DNA of 64,000 bases from Sapria himalayana. Lineage: Eukaryota; Streptophyta; Magnoliopsida; Malpighiales; Rafflesiaceae. The notes beneath the pieces are model-generated. The model did not search any database. It was given only the letters and a program-made list of their open reading frames with translations, and was not told the origin of the DNA. This document shows, piece after piece, positions 36,572 through 49,157 of this stretch. Every line of letters starts with the position of its first letter. The first letter of the stretch is position 1. A program made the translations under genes and the position numbers. The stretch covers positions 1,517,006-1,581,005 of the forward strand of contig JAREIK010002415.1 of NCBI GenBank assembly GCA_029783825.1, written 5' to 3'.

Positions 36572-37296
36572 CATGAGACATAGTGTCACCGTGAAAGATG
36601 ATAACAAAAAATTTTTGGGATATGCTTGAATATTGTGATTCATAATGGCGATGCTGCTAGCCTTGTGAATTACTTTGTCCTGCATAATTTCTATTGGTAA
36701 AACTTGTGTATTATACATATGTTAATTATAAGAATATAATACTTACGGAGCCAAACATATAAATACTTATAAACTAAATTAATCCTTAGTCTTTGTGACA
36801 TTTAAGGTCAAATAATAAAAATATGGACACAAAATAATCATCAAGAATAATTAATAAAGTTATCTAAAAGATATATGATTCTGATGATTTATTACCTCAT
36901 TAAAAACATATTAAATGGACAATTAAAAAACTAGCAATGAGACAGGTTCAATGATAACAACAATTTAATATGTCGTTAAAGCAAGAAATCATTTCATAAC
37001 ACCCAAATCTTTGTTTTATGTCTAAATATAATATAAGTCAAAATAATTTATATACCATATAGATTGAATGAACAAACTCATGAATTTAAAATTATTTACA
37101 ATCTAAATATTTATTTACTAGAAATAAATTATCTCACTGTTGAATAATCAAATTATCGATATAATCCATGTAAAATCAATATCTAAAAGAAAATTACCTT
37201 TGTTACATATATGAGTCATGCACTTGTGAATCTCTATTAACGTAATATTCTTATTAACAAGATTTTGAGATATCATCTAACCAAAAATTAAGCAGC

Positions 37297-39200
37297 ACAA
37301 TAAAATTATAATAATACCTAAAATTACAAAGACAATAGTTTTATAAAATGTATACTAACCTACTAAAGTTAATCATTAATCTTCCCAAAATATTCTCATG
37401 AATTTAGTTACTATCTCAAAAAAAATATGGCAAACTACTATACATGGACACTATTGGGATGCTCAAAAGTTCAGACATCACAACTCTATTCACAATCAAA
37501 CTCACTTGGGACTCCTTTTTAGTAGACTCAATAGGTAATACTCATATCACAAATGATCACACTTTGTTTACTTCTATTTTTTAAAATTTAAAATCATCAA
37601 TATATATATCAACAAAGGCATTTTTATCAAATAAAACAACATGATAACAATGATGTTAGTCTAATCATCAATCTAAGAATCTATAAAATAACTCAATTAT
37701 AATTTTATTTTTTTTCATTTGATGTTATTGTACAAGATTGACAAACTTTTACTTATTATTAATTTATTGAAAGTACATTTTCACTTTTAATATACTTTTT
37801 TTCAAAAATTGAAATTATTAAAGTTAGAGAAAAACAACTAAATTTTTTAATATTTTCAATTATTGTGGTTTAGAGTTTTTTATTTTTATTTATTCTATTT
37901 ATGCAATATAAATAGGAGCACTCAACTTGTGAGCTAGCTCAATCTGACTAGCTCCTTATATAAGAATTTCAATTGTACTCATTTTTAATTGAATTTGAAA
38001 TTTCATATTTAATTTTTAGCTTGCAATTTAACATGATGTCGTAGTCAAAAGCCTAGGGGTACAAACCCTATGGTTTGTAGGAGAGCAAGTGCATTGTACC
38101 AACGTACTGCACGTGGCAATGCACAATTTCACATCGAGAAGAGGAGCCACACAACCACTATGCACCATCATATTTATCATCGCAAACCCATTGTGTGTGA
38201 GAAGCATCAACATCGTGGTGTGTGCCACTGAAAACACAATAGTGGTGTGGGCATCATGCTTTTTTGACTGGCAAAATTAGGTGCAACATAGTATCTCAGT
38301 TGTGCATTTATCAGAATTGGGTGGTTTTCCCAAATTTAGGATTTCCATTAGGCCTTCGGAAGCCTGAATTTCAGTTTGACAGGATTGAGTATTTTTCCCA
38401 AAATCTGGGTTACAAATTAGGAAACCCTAATTTTGGCTTTGAGAGAGAATTATATTTTGTTTGTTTTACATTTTTTTTTAATTTAGTATGAAAGATGTGA
38501 GAATTTCAATTATTACTCTTTGAAATTTTGGAAAACAAAATTATTTATAATGGTCAACATTAGTCATGACGTGATTCCTTGGTTAGAAGATGCTAGATTA
38601 ACTGATAAATAAAACATCCAATAATGACACAAGTGATAAATGACCACAAACATATTTCTGTCATTTGATTGCAATGTGATTGTCCATTGAGATAGACTTG
38701 GCTTCAATCTTTTCATTTTGCATGACATACACGATTTTATGAGAGTTTGCAACAATATTATATTCATTTCAGATGACGTTAATATATGATATAGTTATTC
38801 AGCTTCTTGAATTAAGATTAAAAAATATGAACCAGTCCAAGAAGGCTACTAATCATTTTACACATATCACCTGGTTGACTAATAATTCCTAGAGATATTA
38901 CTAAGATTAAGACTATAAAAAGATTGAAATAGTAAGAGAGGATAATAAAAACCATATTACTATATTTATTGTCCAACAAATTTTCAAGATTGCACAACCA
39001 ATTTTAAGGTGATAAAGAATTATTGGCAGACCAGAATTGTATTACCAAGCAATTTAACTATAGAATGAAAGATGTTTTGCTTTGCAATTACTAGCAATCG
39101 AGGAGATACTAGTTGCAATAGAGATAGATGTAAGAAAGTATTAATTCAATGTAAACATACAAGATGATGAGTCACACCAAAGATAATTATTAAGATTTAT
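37297..39200 (+). other. AT-rich sequence with a copia protease fragment
   Basis: At about 37515-37578 the sequence reads VDSIGNTHITNDHTLF, a decayed copia protease-region motif (compare IIDSGINTHITDDHSIF at 39400). The rest shows no domain. A 63-codon open stretch at 38089-38280 has no recognisable motif. Confidence 0.45.
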
Positions 39201-39221
39201 TTTTAAAGAAGAGACAGATAA

Positions 39222-40010
39222 GTGAGAGATATGCCGGCTATCAGATCCAAACAAAAAGTCTTCACAAAATCTTCCCATCAACCCCCAATGAAGAAACATA
39301 ATCAAAATTCCTCCCGTGTGGGGGCAACAATAGGTCTTTCCCAACCTCCATGTACTACAATTATTTTAATTTATATTTCTATTTCCTATTCCTATATTAT
39401 AGACTCAGGGATCAATACTCACATTACAGATGATCATTCTATTTTTTTCATAAATTCTTTGTATGTTCTTTATATATTATAATAATCAATATCAATCTTT
39501 CAAAAGTAATTGAATATGATAATTTTCAATTTTGATTGTTGTTTCTTCAATATATTTTATTTATTCATGATTATTTTTTTTATTTTCTTAATATGAGTTA
39601 TCTTTATAAGCAACATTATTTTACATTTATTTTCTTATTTTACTATTTGTTTATAGGATTTGAAAACATTAAGGAATATATACTTTAGGATCAAGCAAAG
39701 TGAATTATATATCTTCTCTTATATGATATAATCTACTAATAGGTATTTGAGTATGTTAAACCATTTATTTATACATTCTCAACTTGATCACTTATTATTG
39801 GCCAAGTTAAAAATATTTTACCAAGCCTAATAATATTTTTACCCTAAACTACAAGGCATGTCAATTAGAAAAATATATTAGTTCTTTATATCATATCCGT
39901 TAGATTGGTGTGAGTAAGTATTCATTTGATCTAATACAATTAATTATATGAAAACCTAATAAAGATGAAACTTAACAAAATTTTAGCCATTTAGTACTTT
40001 TATTAATGAT
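39222..40010 (+). pseudogene. Copia protease and integrase-proximal relic
   Basis: An open frame at 39222-39482 ends with YIIDSGINTHITDDHSIF, the copia protease-region signature (DSG followed by T-x-H). Further on, in shifted frames, LHSQLDHLLLAKLK near 39775-39820 matches the WHxRLGHP gag-pre-integrase motif. CQLEKYISSLY and then YSFDLIQL near 39860-39945 match the 'CQLxKH...pFdLIHSDvWG' join to integrase. Integrase, reverse transcriptase and RNase H do not follow at once. Part of the same element type is seen again at 46.8-48.1 kb. Confidence 0.65.
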
Positions 40011-40454
40011 TATTTAAGATTTATATGAATATTTTTTTTATATTATATCAAAAAAAATCTATTTTTCATCATTTTATAAAATCATTCTATAAAATAAAAA
40101 AAATAAAAAAAATAAAAAAAATAATTCATTAAAATATATATCAGATTAATTTAGTATTTATTATATGAATCACTAAATTATACATCAATTTTCTTGTGTC
40201 TATACTTCCTCACAAAATGGAATTACATAAAAGAAAAATAAATTTTATGTATAGATTAAGATTTAGTGATAATGCACTAATAACTTTTGAATGTTATCAT
40301 ATCCAATAATATTTGAAGAATTATCATTAGATACGATAATATTCAAAGCACAAAAAAATAATCATTTGTAATATAAGCATTAATCTTTAAGTCAATAATT
40401 CAAGAGTATAAAATAGAAAAATGAGATACAAGAGTTGTCATATATTTTGGATGA

Positions 40455-40600
40455 GAATGATTTGTTGCTGCCCCAATATGGAGGAATCACAAATATCCCC
40501 CTTCAATGGGGGGTGGTGGGAAGAATTTGTGAGGACACCCAAATGGATCCAATGGTCGAATTATCTCTCTTAATTGTCTGCAATGTTCTTGGCTTTCTCT
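40455..40600 (+). repeat. Inverted partner of 39180-39335
   Basis: This stretch has 'ggaggaatcacaaat', 'cttcaatggggggtggtggg', 'aagaatttgtgaggac' and 'atggatccaatgg' segments. Their complements occur in the same order at 39180-39335 with about 75-80% agreement. The segment is therefore a second, oppositely oriented copy of copia internal sequence just upstream of the protease motif. Confidence 0.55.
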
Positions 40601-41335
40601 ATGAAAATAATTACCAACAATTATTTATGATGATTTATTCTTCTGTATTGAATATACTAAACCGAGAATTTATTGCTTCTGCCTATGCTATGACTTGTAT
40701 CACTATTATCCCCTCGATTGCATGTAAGTATAGCATGATATAGTAATGCAATTTTGGTTTGGTGGGAAACTCCCTACTGCTCAAAATATGATTGAAAAAT
40801 TCAGAAAATTCATCAAACAATGAATATAAAAATATCTTGCTCAAAAGTTTATCTAACTGTCTTACTCTCTCCATAGCATCAACCTTGGCTATAAAGATCT
40901 CCAAAAATGATGTAACCAACAAGTAAAGGTGTAAATTGAGTAGTAATCTGCTCAGGCTCGTTGATATTATAAATTTCAATCCAAGAAACTAAATATTTGA
41001 ACTGAATCATATATGTGTCATTCGAGACGAATATAATGATAATATAAACTCACACAACTTCTTGCTATACGTACAAGTCAAAAATATTTATACCAACTTC
41101 ACCTTAATGGACTGTCACATCTCAATTTTAAGTCTAGAATTTGTTAGTAGTCACTTCTCTCTTGCATCTTCACAGTGCAAATTTGACATGGATTCACTGC
41201 TTTATACATTTCCTAGGGTTCCCTCCGATACCATATGGATATAGGATGTAGAATTGAATGAAAAACTCATTAAACAAAAAGATAAGTTAGATAGACCCCA
41301 CATAATGGGTTGTCATCATTGAGGCATCCCATATA
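40601..41335. other. Unassigned, possible old LTR sequence
   Basis: A minus-strand open stretch of 98 codons (40683-40979) has no motif I can name. The region near 41190-41250, with 'ttccctccgataccatatgg', looks like retrotransposon non-coding sequence, but I cannot classify it. Confidence 0.3.
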
Positions 41336-41439
41336 TTGGGTAGGGGTTCTCCAAATGGCCTGGGCTGGGCTGGGCCAGAAGAACCAGATGAGTAAGGTCA
41401 TGACCCATCCCAAAAAAAGCCACTGAACACTTTAAATTA

Positions 41440-41660
41440 TCAACAGACTACAGACCGTGCTGGGCCCTTGTTAAATCTTAAGCCGGTAGCATAGCATGTG
41501 GAGCCCACAGTTTGGGCAGGCTTGGCTAGAAGCTTTAGTAAAAATTGAAAAGTGTTTTTAGTTATGAAGGAGAGGGGATTCAAACCCCTCCCCTTTTGCA
41601 TTTCAAGGAGTGATAGCCAACAGCCATCCACTAACTGAGCTGGCTGTTAACTCTCTTTTG
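41440..41660 (-). mobile_element. tRNA-derived SINE, minus strand
   Basis: On the minus strand an A box (CAGCTCAGTTAGTGG, about 41627-41641) and a B box (GGGTTTGAATCC, about 41577-41588) lie about 40-50 bp apart, as in tRNA-derived SINEs. Between them the strand reads 'ggctgttggctatcactcc'. The downstream body runs to about 41440 and merges with GC-rich sequence. This is not a functional tRNA gene: no cloverleaf with an anticodon arm of normal spacing can be formed. It belongs to a different family from the 21.5-kb SINE. Confidence 0.6.
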
Positions 41661-41671
41661 TGCAACCATTT

Positions 41672-41673
41672 TG

Positions 41674-41716
<43 letters not shown>
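41672..41716. repeat. (TA)n microsatellite
   Basis: About 20 TA units directly upstream (minus-strand sense) of the SINE promoter region. Confidence 0.9.
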
Positions 41717-41720
<4 letters not shown>

Positions 41721-44700
41721 TATTATATTATTAAAAAAATAATAGTGTAGTTGACTCAGTCCACACAAACATGATTATTTTCTGAAGTTGGCTATCTTAT
41801 TCCAAATGATCAAGAAAATAAGTAATGATGTAAACTTGGGTCATTTTCTATATGTACTTATACATTCAATGAATACATTTTAATTTGAATCCTTTAATTA
41901 ATGTAATATTTTTATTTGAAATTATTTTTTTAAATAAATTTTTTTATAAATAAAAGATAAATTGGAATGTGGCACGAGCCATTTAGTAATGTGCTTAGAT
42001 CAGGCTTTAGCGCAATGAGCTGGGCCTGGGCCACATGACAGCCTTTTAGAATACCCATGAGGTTGGGTGCTCCCAAATCAAAATACAGAAAGTAAAAACA
42101 GACAGAAATAAGTATATTGAAATAATAAACTGCAACAATTAAAATAATATTACCTATAAATAACATACTCAGAGATATTCTTCCATATTAATAATTGGCT
42201 TATTCTTATTCAGACTGAAAATTCACATGATATCTTGCACACAAATCTAATGCATGTGATAATGTGCATAAATACACAAAGCTAATACACAACTAATACA
42301 TGTACACTAAAGTTGTGAGAAACAAATTGATGTCCTTCCTAGTAGCATTCAAAGTAATCATTATGAAAGTTTTCTAGTGAAAGATTATATTGGAAATAAT
42401 ATGTCACATTGTGATAGATTCTGAAGTTCATAATCACTATATCTTAAAAAGGTATTAGAATTTATATTAAATTTCACATCTAAGCAAATGAAAGACAAAC
42501 TAGAATTTGAATTTCATATAACTGGATAATCCCATAATCTCAGAAATAAATCCAGAGGCAATAAGGTTTCTGCACATAATGAAGTGTGTATAGTAATAGA
42601 TCCGTATGGATCTTTATTAAAGAATGTAGAAAGCTTTGATATATTTGGATTTGTGGCAATCAAATAATTTAATATTTCCATTATTTTTGTGTCTAAACAA
42701 AGTTTACTCATGGATCAAGAAGGGAGAGGGTGGTGGATAATAATTTAAATGTTGAAATTCAATAATAGTATCTAGTATATATATATATATATATATATAT
42801 TTTTTTTGTATTTGACAATGTTTCCTCCAAATTTACAAGCTGGATGACATATTTCGCCTCATCTGAAATATGGTCACAATCAACAAATATTTTTTTATGC
42901 ACAAAAACATCATAATTGTTCTCACATACCTCATTTTTAAGATTTTTGTGTAAAATATTTTCATGTTAAGCTGAAAACCTAATTACATATGAGAAGTTAC
43001 TAGAGGCAAACAAATTCATATTGTATTCATCTTGGAGACCAAAAAAATATATCAAGATAAATCATTTATATCTTCACCATTTAGCAATGAAAAATAATAC
43101 ATATTTTTGGTATTGGAAGTTAACTCTCTTGGTTAAAGCACAATGATTAATCTACTGCTAGTTCTAGTATGAAACCCAATCTCCTTCGCCTTCATAGTTC
43201 TGGTAACATTAACAGACATTATTGTATTATCACAAAAAAGTGAAGTGATCTTTTCTATGTGTGAATCTACATCATTATCTTCATTCTTCGTGTACCTATT
43301 CATTATATCATTCATGTCTATTAAGGAAATGAAATTAATGATAGTGTCGGCTGTCTATTTTCATTAATTCTTGATTATTTTTACTATATACTAGATCATT
43401 CAATTGTTAATATTATAATTTACTTCTCATCTTACCATAGGAAGTTGTACTTAATATATAAGGCTTCAGCTTTAGAACGAGAACTTGGAGAAGTTAATAT
43501 CTCAATAGTCTTATCTCAAAAAATTAGAAAAACTATGTTTGATGAGTCTCAAACTTAAGACCTATCATTCTTGCACAAAGATATTTGACATTTTTCCAAA
43601 ATTTGACCTTTAATATATACATACAACACAAAATTTTCTATCAGCCACCATAATATTATTTTTACTCGTACACATTTAATTTTTGAATTTTTATAAGATA
43701 TAATGTATTAATATTTATATAATCACACATGTTTCTCACTTTACTATAATTTTTTAAAAATTTAGAAATTAATAAATAAAATTATTATTGATACAATAAT
43801 ATGCATAATATTTCAAATATTTTATTATTTATATTTTTAAATATGCTTTCATAATTTTACACCTCGATGTACTATAAATAAGGTTCAACATTTTCATCAT
43901 GAACTTTTGTAAACATGGAGTTAACATTGTCCATGCGACATGTCATTCAATTACATCATGATTGTGAAAAATAAAATATTAAAAATAAAATTCAATAACA
44001 ATAAAAAATATTATTACAATACAAGGGAAAGTTCATAAATATACATGGAAAGTACTAGGTGCAACACACATGTTGGGTTCATATCAAAAACATAAAAAAA
44101 TTAAAATAACAAAAATATTGCAACGATGATTATTATGCATTTGATGAATGGGCAACAATAATTAAATTTTGTTAAAATAAATATAATACATTAATAAAAT
44201 TAAGAAAATTTAAATAATTGATTTAATAATTTGGTATTCATGATCTCGAATGCTAAATTATTCCTAATAGTTATTAGATATTAATATTCAAAATCAATGC
44301 ATTTATAATTTTTTTATTATTTTATTGAGCCTTTAGTCAACTAAATAACAAATTTATATTATAAAGCAATTTTATATTGTGGGTTATTTTTAATTTTTTA
44401 TAAAAAAGTCATTGGTTCAAGGATTATTGGGCTGTATGTCATGATATATAAAATTGAATTTCACACAACAATGATAGTTTAAATTCTTTTCATATTTCTC
44501 TTCAATTCTATTAAAATTCATTATTATAGTGTTTTTAGCTCTTTTTATTAAATATTTTTTTATACATATTTTAATAGAGTATATTGGGACCCCTTATTCA
44601 CTTATGATACTTTTAGGATTTAGTTACTGCTCTTGAAATACTTAGTCATCAAAGATGATGACATACCATATTAGATAACTAAGTATAATTATTTATAATA

Positions 44701-46750
44701 AAATTAAAAAAATTACATTAAAATCTTCTATAAAACTTGCACTATAATACAAATGAGTGTATATTATGAAGATTTAGTTTCATGAAAATAGTAAATTTAC
44801 ATAAGACAAAACTTGTAGTGAGGTGATTCACTTAGATTCATGAGATTGACTATTAAGATATTATTTCCTCATGCAATCAAGATGATCTCATTCATGTTAT
44901 TTCTTTCTCTTATGATTTCTTAAAATCATACAATGCACTAATTAAACATAATGAGTATCTTTCTTCAATGAGACCTTGAAAAGATATATATGACCCAATT
45001 TTTAAGTTTTTTTTATTACAAGGTATGCTTAGATGATTTATAATATATAATTTTGATATTACATGTACTTTTAAAATTATCTCACTGTCCGACTTTCATG
45101 ACACAATTCTGAATTTCATGATAGTATCGAATTTTGATCTTTGTTACATCTGAAAGTCTTGTTTTTTTTATTATCTTATTATTTGTCTGTGAGTTATTGT
45201 TCAGAAAACATAATTCTAACTTTATTTTTATTGATATTTATTTGTAGAATCAAAAAATAATAAAATATATTTTATTTGAGATTAAATAAAATAAATTATA
45301 TATTCTCTCTTCAATAATAAAATCTCTTTCTAAATATTTAATTATTTAATTTTTTAATTGTGCATTCTAATCTTAGTCACTCATCACTGAAAAGTTAAGA
45401 TCCTAGTCTAAAGGATATTTTCATCTTAACGTGTGAGACATGTTTATTAGAAAAACTTAGTTGAACTTTCTTTCCTACATACTAGTTTGACTTGAATATG
45501 ACTCATTCAATCTAATATATTCAGAAATATGAAACCAAAGAAAGATTTGATCAGAGAAATTTTAGTATATGACCATATTTGTTTATAATTACTTGTGATA
45601 TATATATATATATATATATTTTCTTTTAAGATATATCACATTTTTTTATTTTTAATATTTTTCATATAATAATAAAAAATTATTTTGATAAATATATAAA
45701 AATTTAAAAAATAATAATATATAAAAATATATATTAAACCATAATAGTATTTATTATATAGATCATAGAATTACATATCATATTTCCTATAATAGCACAC
45801 CCCATTAGAATGGGGTTTTTCAAATGAATAATAGATATATAATTGAAAAATCTCAAATATTCCAACTTAGATAGTGTTCTGAAATACTTTTGAAAAGATA
45901 CAATTTTAACTAAAATGTATTTATCAATTGAATGTCATATTTTATCCTTTCTCAACATGTACCATTTCAAATCCTACATTCTGGAAAAAAAATATTTAGC
46001 TTGTCTCTCTAATTTTTGGAAAAAATTATTTTTTTTTCTGTATTATTCTCCAATATAAGACGAGTTAATATTTAAGGCATTGAATAACATCTTCTTTAAA
46101 TACTCTAGTACTCAAATAGAATACAAGTATTTTTTTACTAGAATCTAATAAAAAATTAATAAGTACAAATATTATTTTTTGTCATAATTTATTTTTTAAC
46201 ATGCCTTAACAAATGTTAATCAAGTTGTTGCACATAGATTTAGTACTCTTGCTCCCTTACATAATGTTTTACGAAAACTACCAATTAATAAAAAAAAATC
46301 ACTCATCATTTAAAATTAAATATGTTAGCACTTAATATGATATTATTTTCATGATATCATCATATTTACTAGTAAACTTAAATCATATTGTGACTAAAAA
46401 GAATAATATTTCCTGAGTATAAAGATCCCCTTCAAATAAAGATCATGTAGTAATCCACAAATCTTCACAAGCATAGACTCATCATATTAAGTGAGTAACT
46501 AGAATACTTGATCAACTAGAACATAGAGATTATATTGGGAGAGAGAGATGGAGAGAAAAAGATAATCAACCTACCCGTATCAAAGATAAGCCTACCAAAA
46601 AATTAAATGATCTTGCCACCAATCTATTTAATCTTGAACATTCTATCTCTCCAAAAGAAATAAATGAGATGTACTCAATATTCAATTTCATGGGCTTTAT
46701 TTTGCTTTCATCTTTTTCTTTTTTTATTTCTTTTATTACTTCTTTTGACA
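41717..46750. other. Long AT-rich stretch without a recognised gene
   Basis: The stretch holds (TA)n tracts at about 42775-42800 and 45598-45620. A small GC-richer patch at 41970-42075 ('gctgggcctgggccacatgacagcc') may be a decayed hAT or SINE end. The rest is very AT-rich with frequent stops in all frames, and I can name no domain. It may include decayed integrase sequence of the copia relic that follows. Confidence 0.4.
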
Positions 46751-46779
46751 GTACTAAAATTTATAATTTTTCTTCTAAA

Positions 46780-48095
46780 ATGTTATCTCATTCAAAATAG
46801 CATTAAGTCATGATGAAAGCAATGCATGCTTTTCATTTTAATGAGAATAAAAATCACGACCTTCAAAGAAAATTTTTATTAGTTACGTATAGAAATTAAA
46901 CTATGAAGATAGGTCCAAATAAAAAAATATATCACTTAAAGATAAGATTTATAATGAGCAAATTCACTCAAGCATTTAGTGTAGCCTACTAGAATGCTTA
47001 CTTTCAAGTGGTCAAAATAATCTTAATATAAATTTTTATTTCTCTTATAATATCTCACAATTATATGATATACTAGCTACACGTAAAAAATATATTTTTT
47101 TACATAACCATAAAAATGAGATATATATGTAGTCATTTAAATTTTAATCAACACAGTCAAATGAAGTTTACAAAATGCAAAAGGATTTGAATAGCCTTAA
47201 GCAGGCACAGAGAGTCTAATGTACAAAGTTTTCACCAACAATCATTTCATTCGAATTATATAGTATGTGTTACTTTTTTATTTCTCCAAAGAAGAATTGA
47301 TTGCAGAATAATTTTGTATATTATTTATGTAGATGACATTCTGATTATATGAGATAACAAGTTAAGAAATACTCATATCAAATACTTTCAAGCACAATTT
47401 CAAGCAAAAACCCTTGAGACTCAAATTTTCTTACCATAGATATGACTCATTCTACGAGAAGTATAATCTTGTCACAAGGGAGTATATACTTGATACTAAT
47501 AAAGATTGACCTTTTAAGTTTTGTTCCAATAAATACTCTATCGATCTAGGTATTTACGTTACTTTTAATGCGACGCATTCAGTTGATTTTGCTACATATA
47601 ATAAAATTATAGAAAAATTAATTATTTAATAATAATCAAGCCAAATATAACATAAGCAATTAGTATATTTAATCATTTTTTTAAATTTTCCTTGTTATGT
47701 TCACTTTGATATCACTTTTCAATTGACTGAATATTTAGATTTGAATTGATCATCAATATATATCAAGAGAATATCTATGATAGTATTTTTCACTATTCTT
47801 GGAGTCAATCTTACTTCTTAAAAAAAATAAGAAAATAAGTTATTTTGATATTTAGTACATAGACAATGTTCGGAGCATTGATGACAATTATTTATAAGAT
47901 TTGTTGGATGTATTTTAGTTAAAGAGATTGAATATGCACTCTCTTCTTTTACTATCATTTATTGTAACCATCATGCAGCAATACATATAATATTCAATTC
48001 AGTATTTCACGAGCAGTAAAACACATAAAGGTTGAGTACATTTTTTTAAGGAAAAAGAGCAACAATTAGACTATTACTATAACATATATTCAAAC
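46780..48095 (+). pseudogene. Copia reverse transcriptase and RNase H relic
   Basis: In shifting frames on the plus strand: AMHAFHFNENKNHDLQ near 46820 (RT start, 'eM-x-AL-x-x-N-x-TW-x-L'); HLKIRFIMSKFTQAFSVAY near 46935 (the 'YKARLVAKGFTQ' segment); MQKDLNSLKQAQRV near 47178 (the 'LyGLKQAPRxW' segment); the catalytic YVDDIL-type motif near 47328-47345 (read YLCR... in one frame and VDDIL in another); the 'rSTSGYcxFLGxNLxsW' segment near 47790; and RNase H end motifs IIYCNHHAAIHI and NSVFHEQ near 47950-48010. Many stops show that it is inactive. No flanking LTR was found. Confidence 0.7.
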
Positions 48096-48435
48096 AATAG
48101 AATAATTAGTGAATATTTTTATAAATATCTAGAAGAATTTTTAGTTTGCATTTCTTTTCTTTAAACTTGATATTATGAAATTGTACACCAATTTGATGAA
48201 AGATATTATAATTTCATTTTTTCTTTTGATGAAAGCACACGACTTGTGGGTTATATCAATCATTATTTATTTATTAAATATAGATATTTTTTGTATGAAT
48301 TTTATTATTAGTGTTATTGAATTTATTTTTCGACATTATTCTATAACAACAATATTGAGATTAAATTTAGGAAAAGGAGTGAAGCATGTTCAGCACAAAT
48401 ATGAAAAACAAAGTATCTCAGAGAAAAAGTCCCAC

Positions 48436-48510
48436 AGAATTTATGAAGTCATCTGCAATCTCCAAAAGAAGATCTTCAACTTCAGAATCCAATTTTCCAC
48501 GTGAATCTAC
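48436..48510 (-). CDS. TAF12: TAF12-like fragment, histone-fold exon
   Basis: This 75-bp exon has an acceptor TATTAG before it and a GT after it. It reads VDSRGKLDSEVEDLLLEIAD and on to FINS, which closely matches the start of the TAF12 histone fold, the part that pairs with TAF4 in TFIID. It is in phase with the exon upstream. The remaining histone-fold sequence (about 45 residues, containing the CSLAKHRKS segment) is not visible in the 340 bp before the copia relic. The gene is therefore truncated here, or its last exons lie beyond my recognition. Confidence 0.75.
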
Positions 48511-48617
48511 CTAATAAACAAACAGATGAATGCCTCCACAACATATTATCTAAAAAATAAGTTAGAGATAATAATGATAATAATAATAATAATAGAAAGA
48601 CGAGATTATGGGGAAAC

Positions 48618-49157
48618 CTGTGAAACGAGATCCTGTATCTTTCTCTTGCCAAGAAGTGGAATCAGAACCTCTGTTCCATGACTGGAGCTGCCCCCAGGAG
48701 TAGAGGCTCCAGATCCTGTAGCATCTGGCTGTGATCCTGTCAAACTATGAGATTTTTGGGAAGTGGGTCTCGGAATCTTTAAAGATTGCTGATGTTCCTG
48801 CGGATGCAAGGGTGGTTGGATTGGCTGCTGCAACTTTTGCTGTTGGAAAAGGTGGTCATGGTGTACTTGCTGATGCAGTGATTGGGGTTCTGCTGGTGAC
48901 TGCTGTACCAGTTGGGATAGTTGGGGATTTAGTGAAACTGGATTCTGGTGCATTTGAAGAGAAGAAACCAACTGCTGCTGTAGAAGGGCCTGTGTCTTTT
49001 TCTGATGTTGTTGAAGATGGAGAGAGGCAGGAATTTGCTTCAGCCACTGTTGCTGAGACAATGAAGTTTGCATCATGCCTGATTGTTGATTCTGAGAAAG
49101 CCCGGGTAACTGAGAGTTGATAAATCCAAGTGCAGGTGTTCTTTGCATATTCTGAAC
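48618..49157 (-). CDS. TAF12: TAF12-like fragment, large Gln-rich exon
   Basis: This 540-bp exon, 180 codons with no stop, has an acceptor (TTTTCAG) before [12 protein letters not shown] and a donor after [11 protein letters not shown]. It contains [16 protein letters not shown], a Gln-rich middle and [13 protein letters not shown], the signature just before the histone fold of plant TAF12b-type proteins (TFIID subunit 12, a general transcription factor in the nucleus). Phase 0 at both ends joins it to the neighbouring exons, separated by introns of 107 bp and 1229 bp. The open frame over 180 codons in this AT-rich relic-filled region means the exon is recent or still selected. Overlapping open stretches in other frames are shadows. 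Confidence 0.85.

Larger units (their letters stand above)
31411..37296 (+). repeat. Athila-type LTR, copy C, split by a hAT element
   Basis: Plus-strand sense. 31411-33367 and 36580-37296 together match copies A and B in inverse complement. Examples are 'caaactaccaaatattt' near 31427 (compare 5670), the 'gggattgcattaag'-type complement near 32800, 'tatgttaatta' near 36719 and 'actagaaataaatt' near 37117. A polypurine-like TTGGGGGC sits just before the start (about 31399-31406), so an internal region once preceded it and it was a 3' LTR. It keeps the outer 60 bp lost from copy B and the internal segment lost from copy A. Without the insert it is about 2.7 kb. Confidence 0.7.

Noticed and set aside
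41570..41645. Possible tRNA gene on the minus strand
   Set aside because: A and B boxes are present, but no cloverleaf with a proper anticodon arm and acceptor stem forms. The downstream body fits a SINE.
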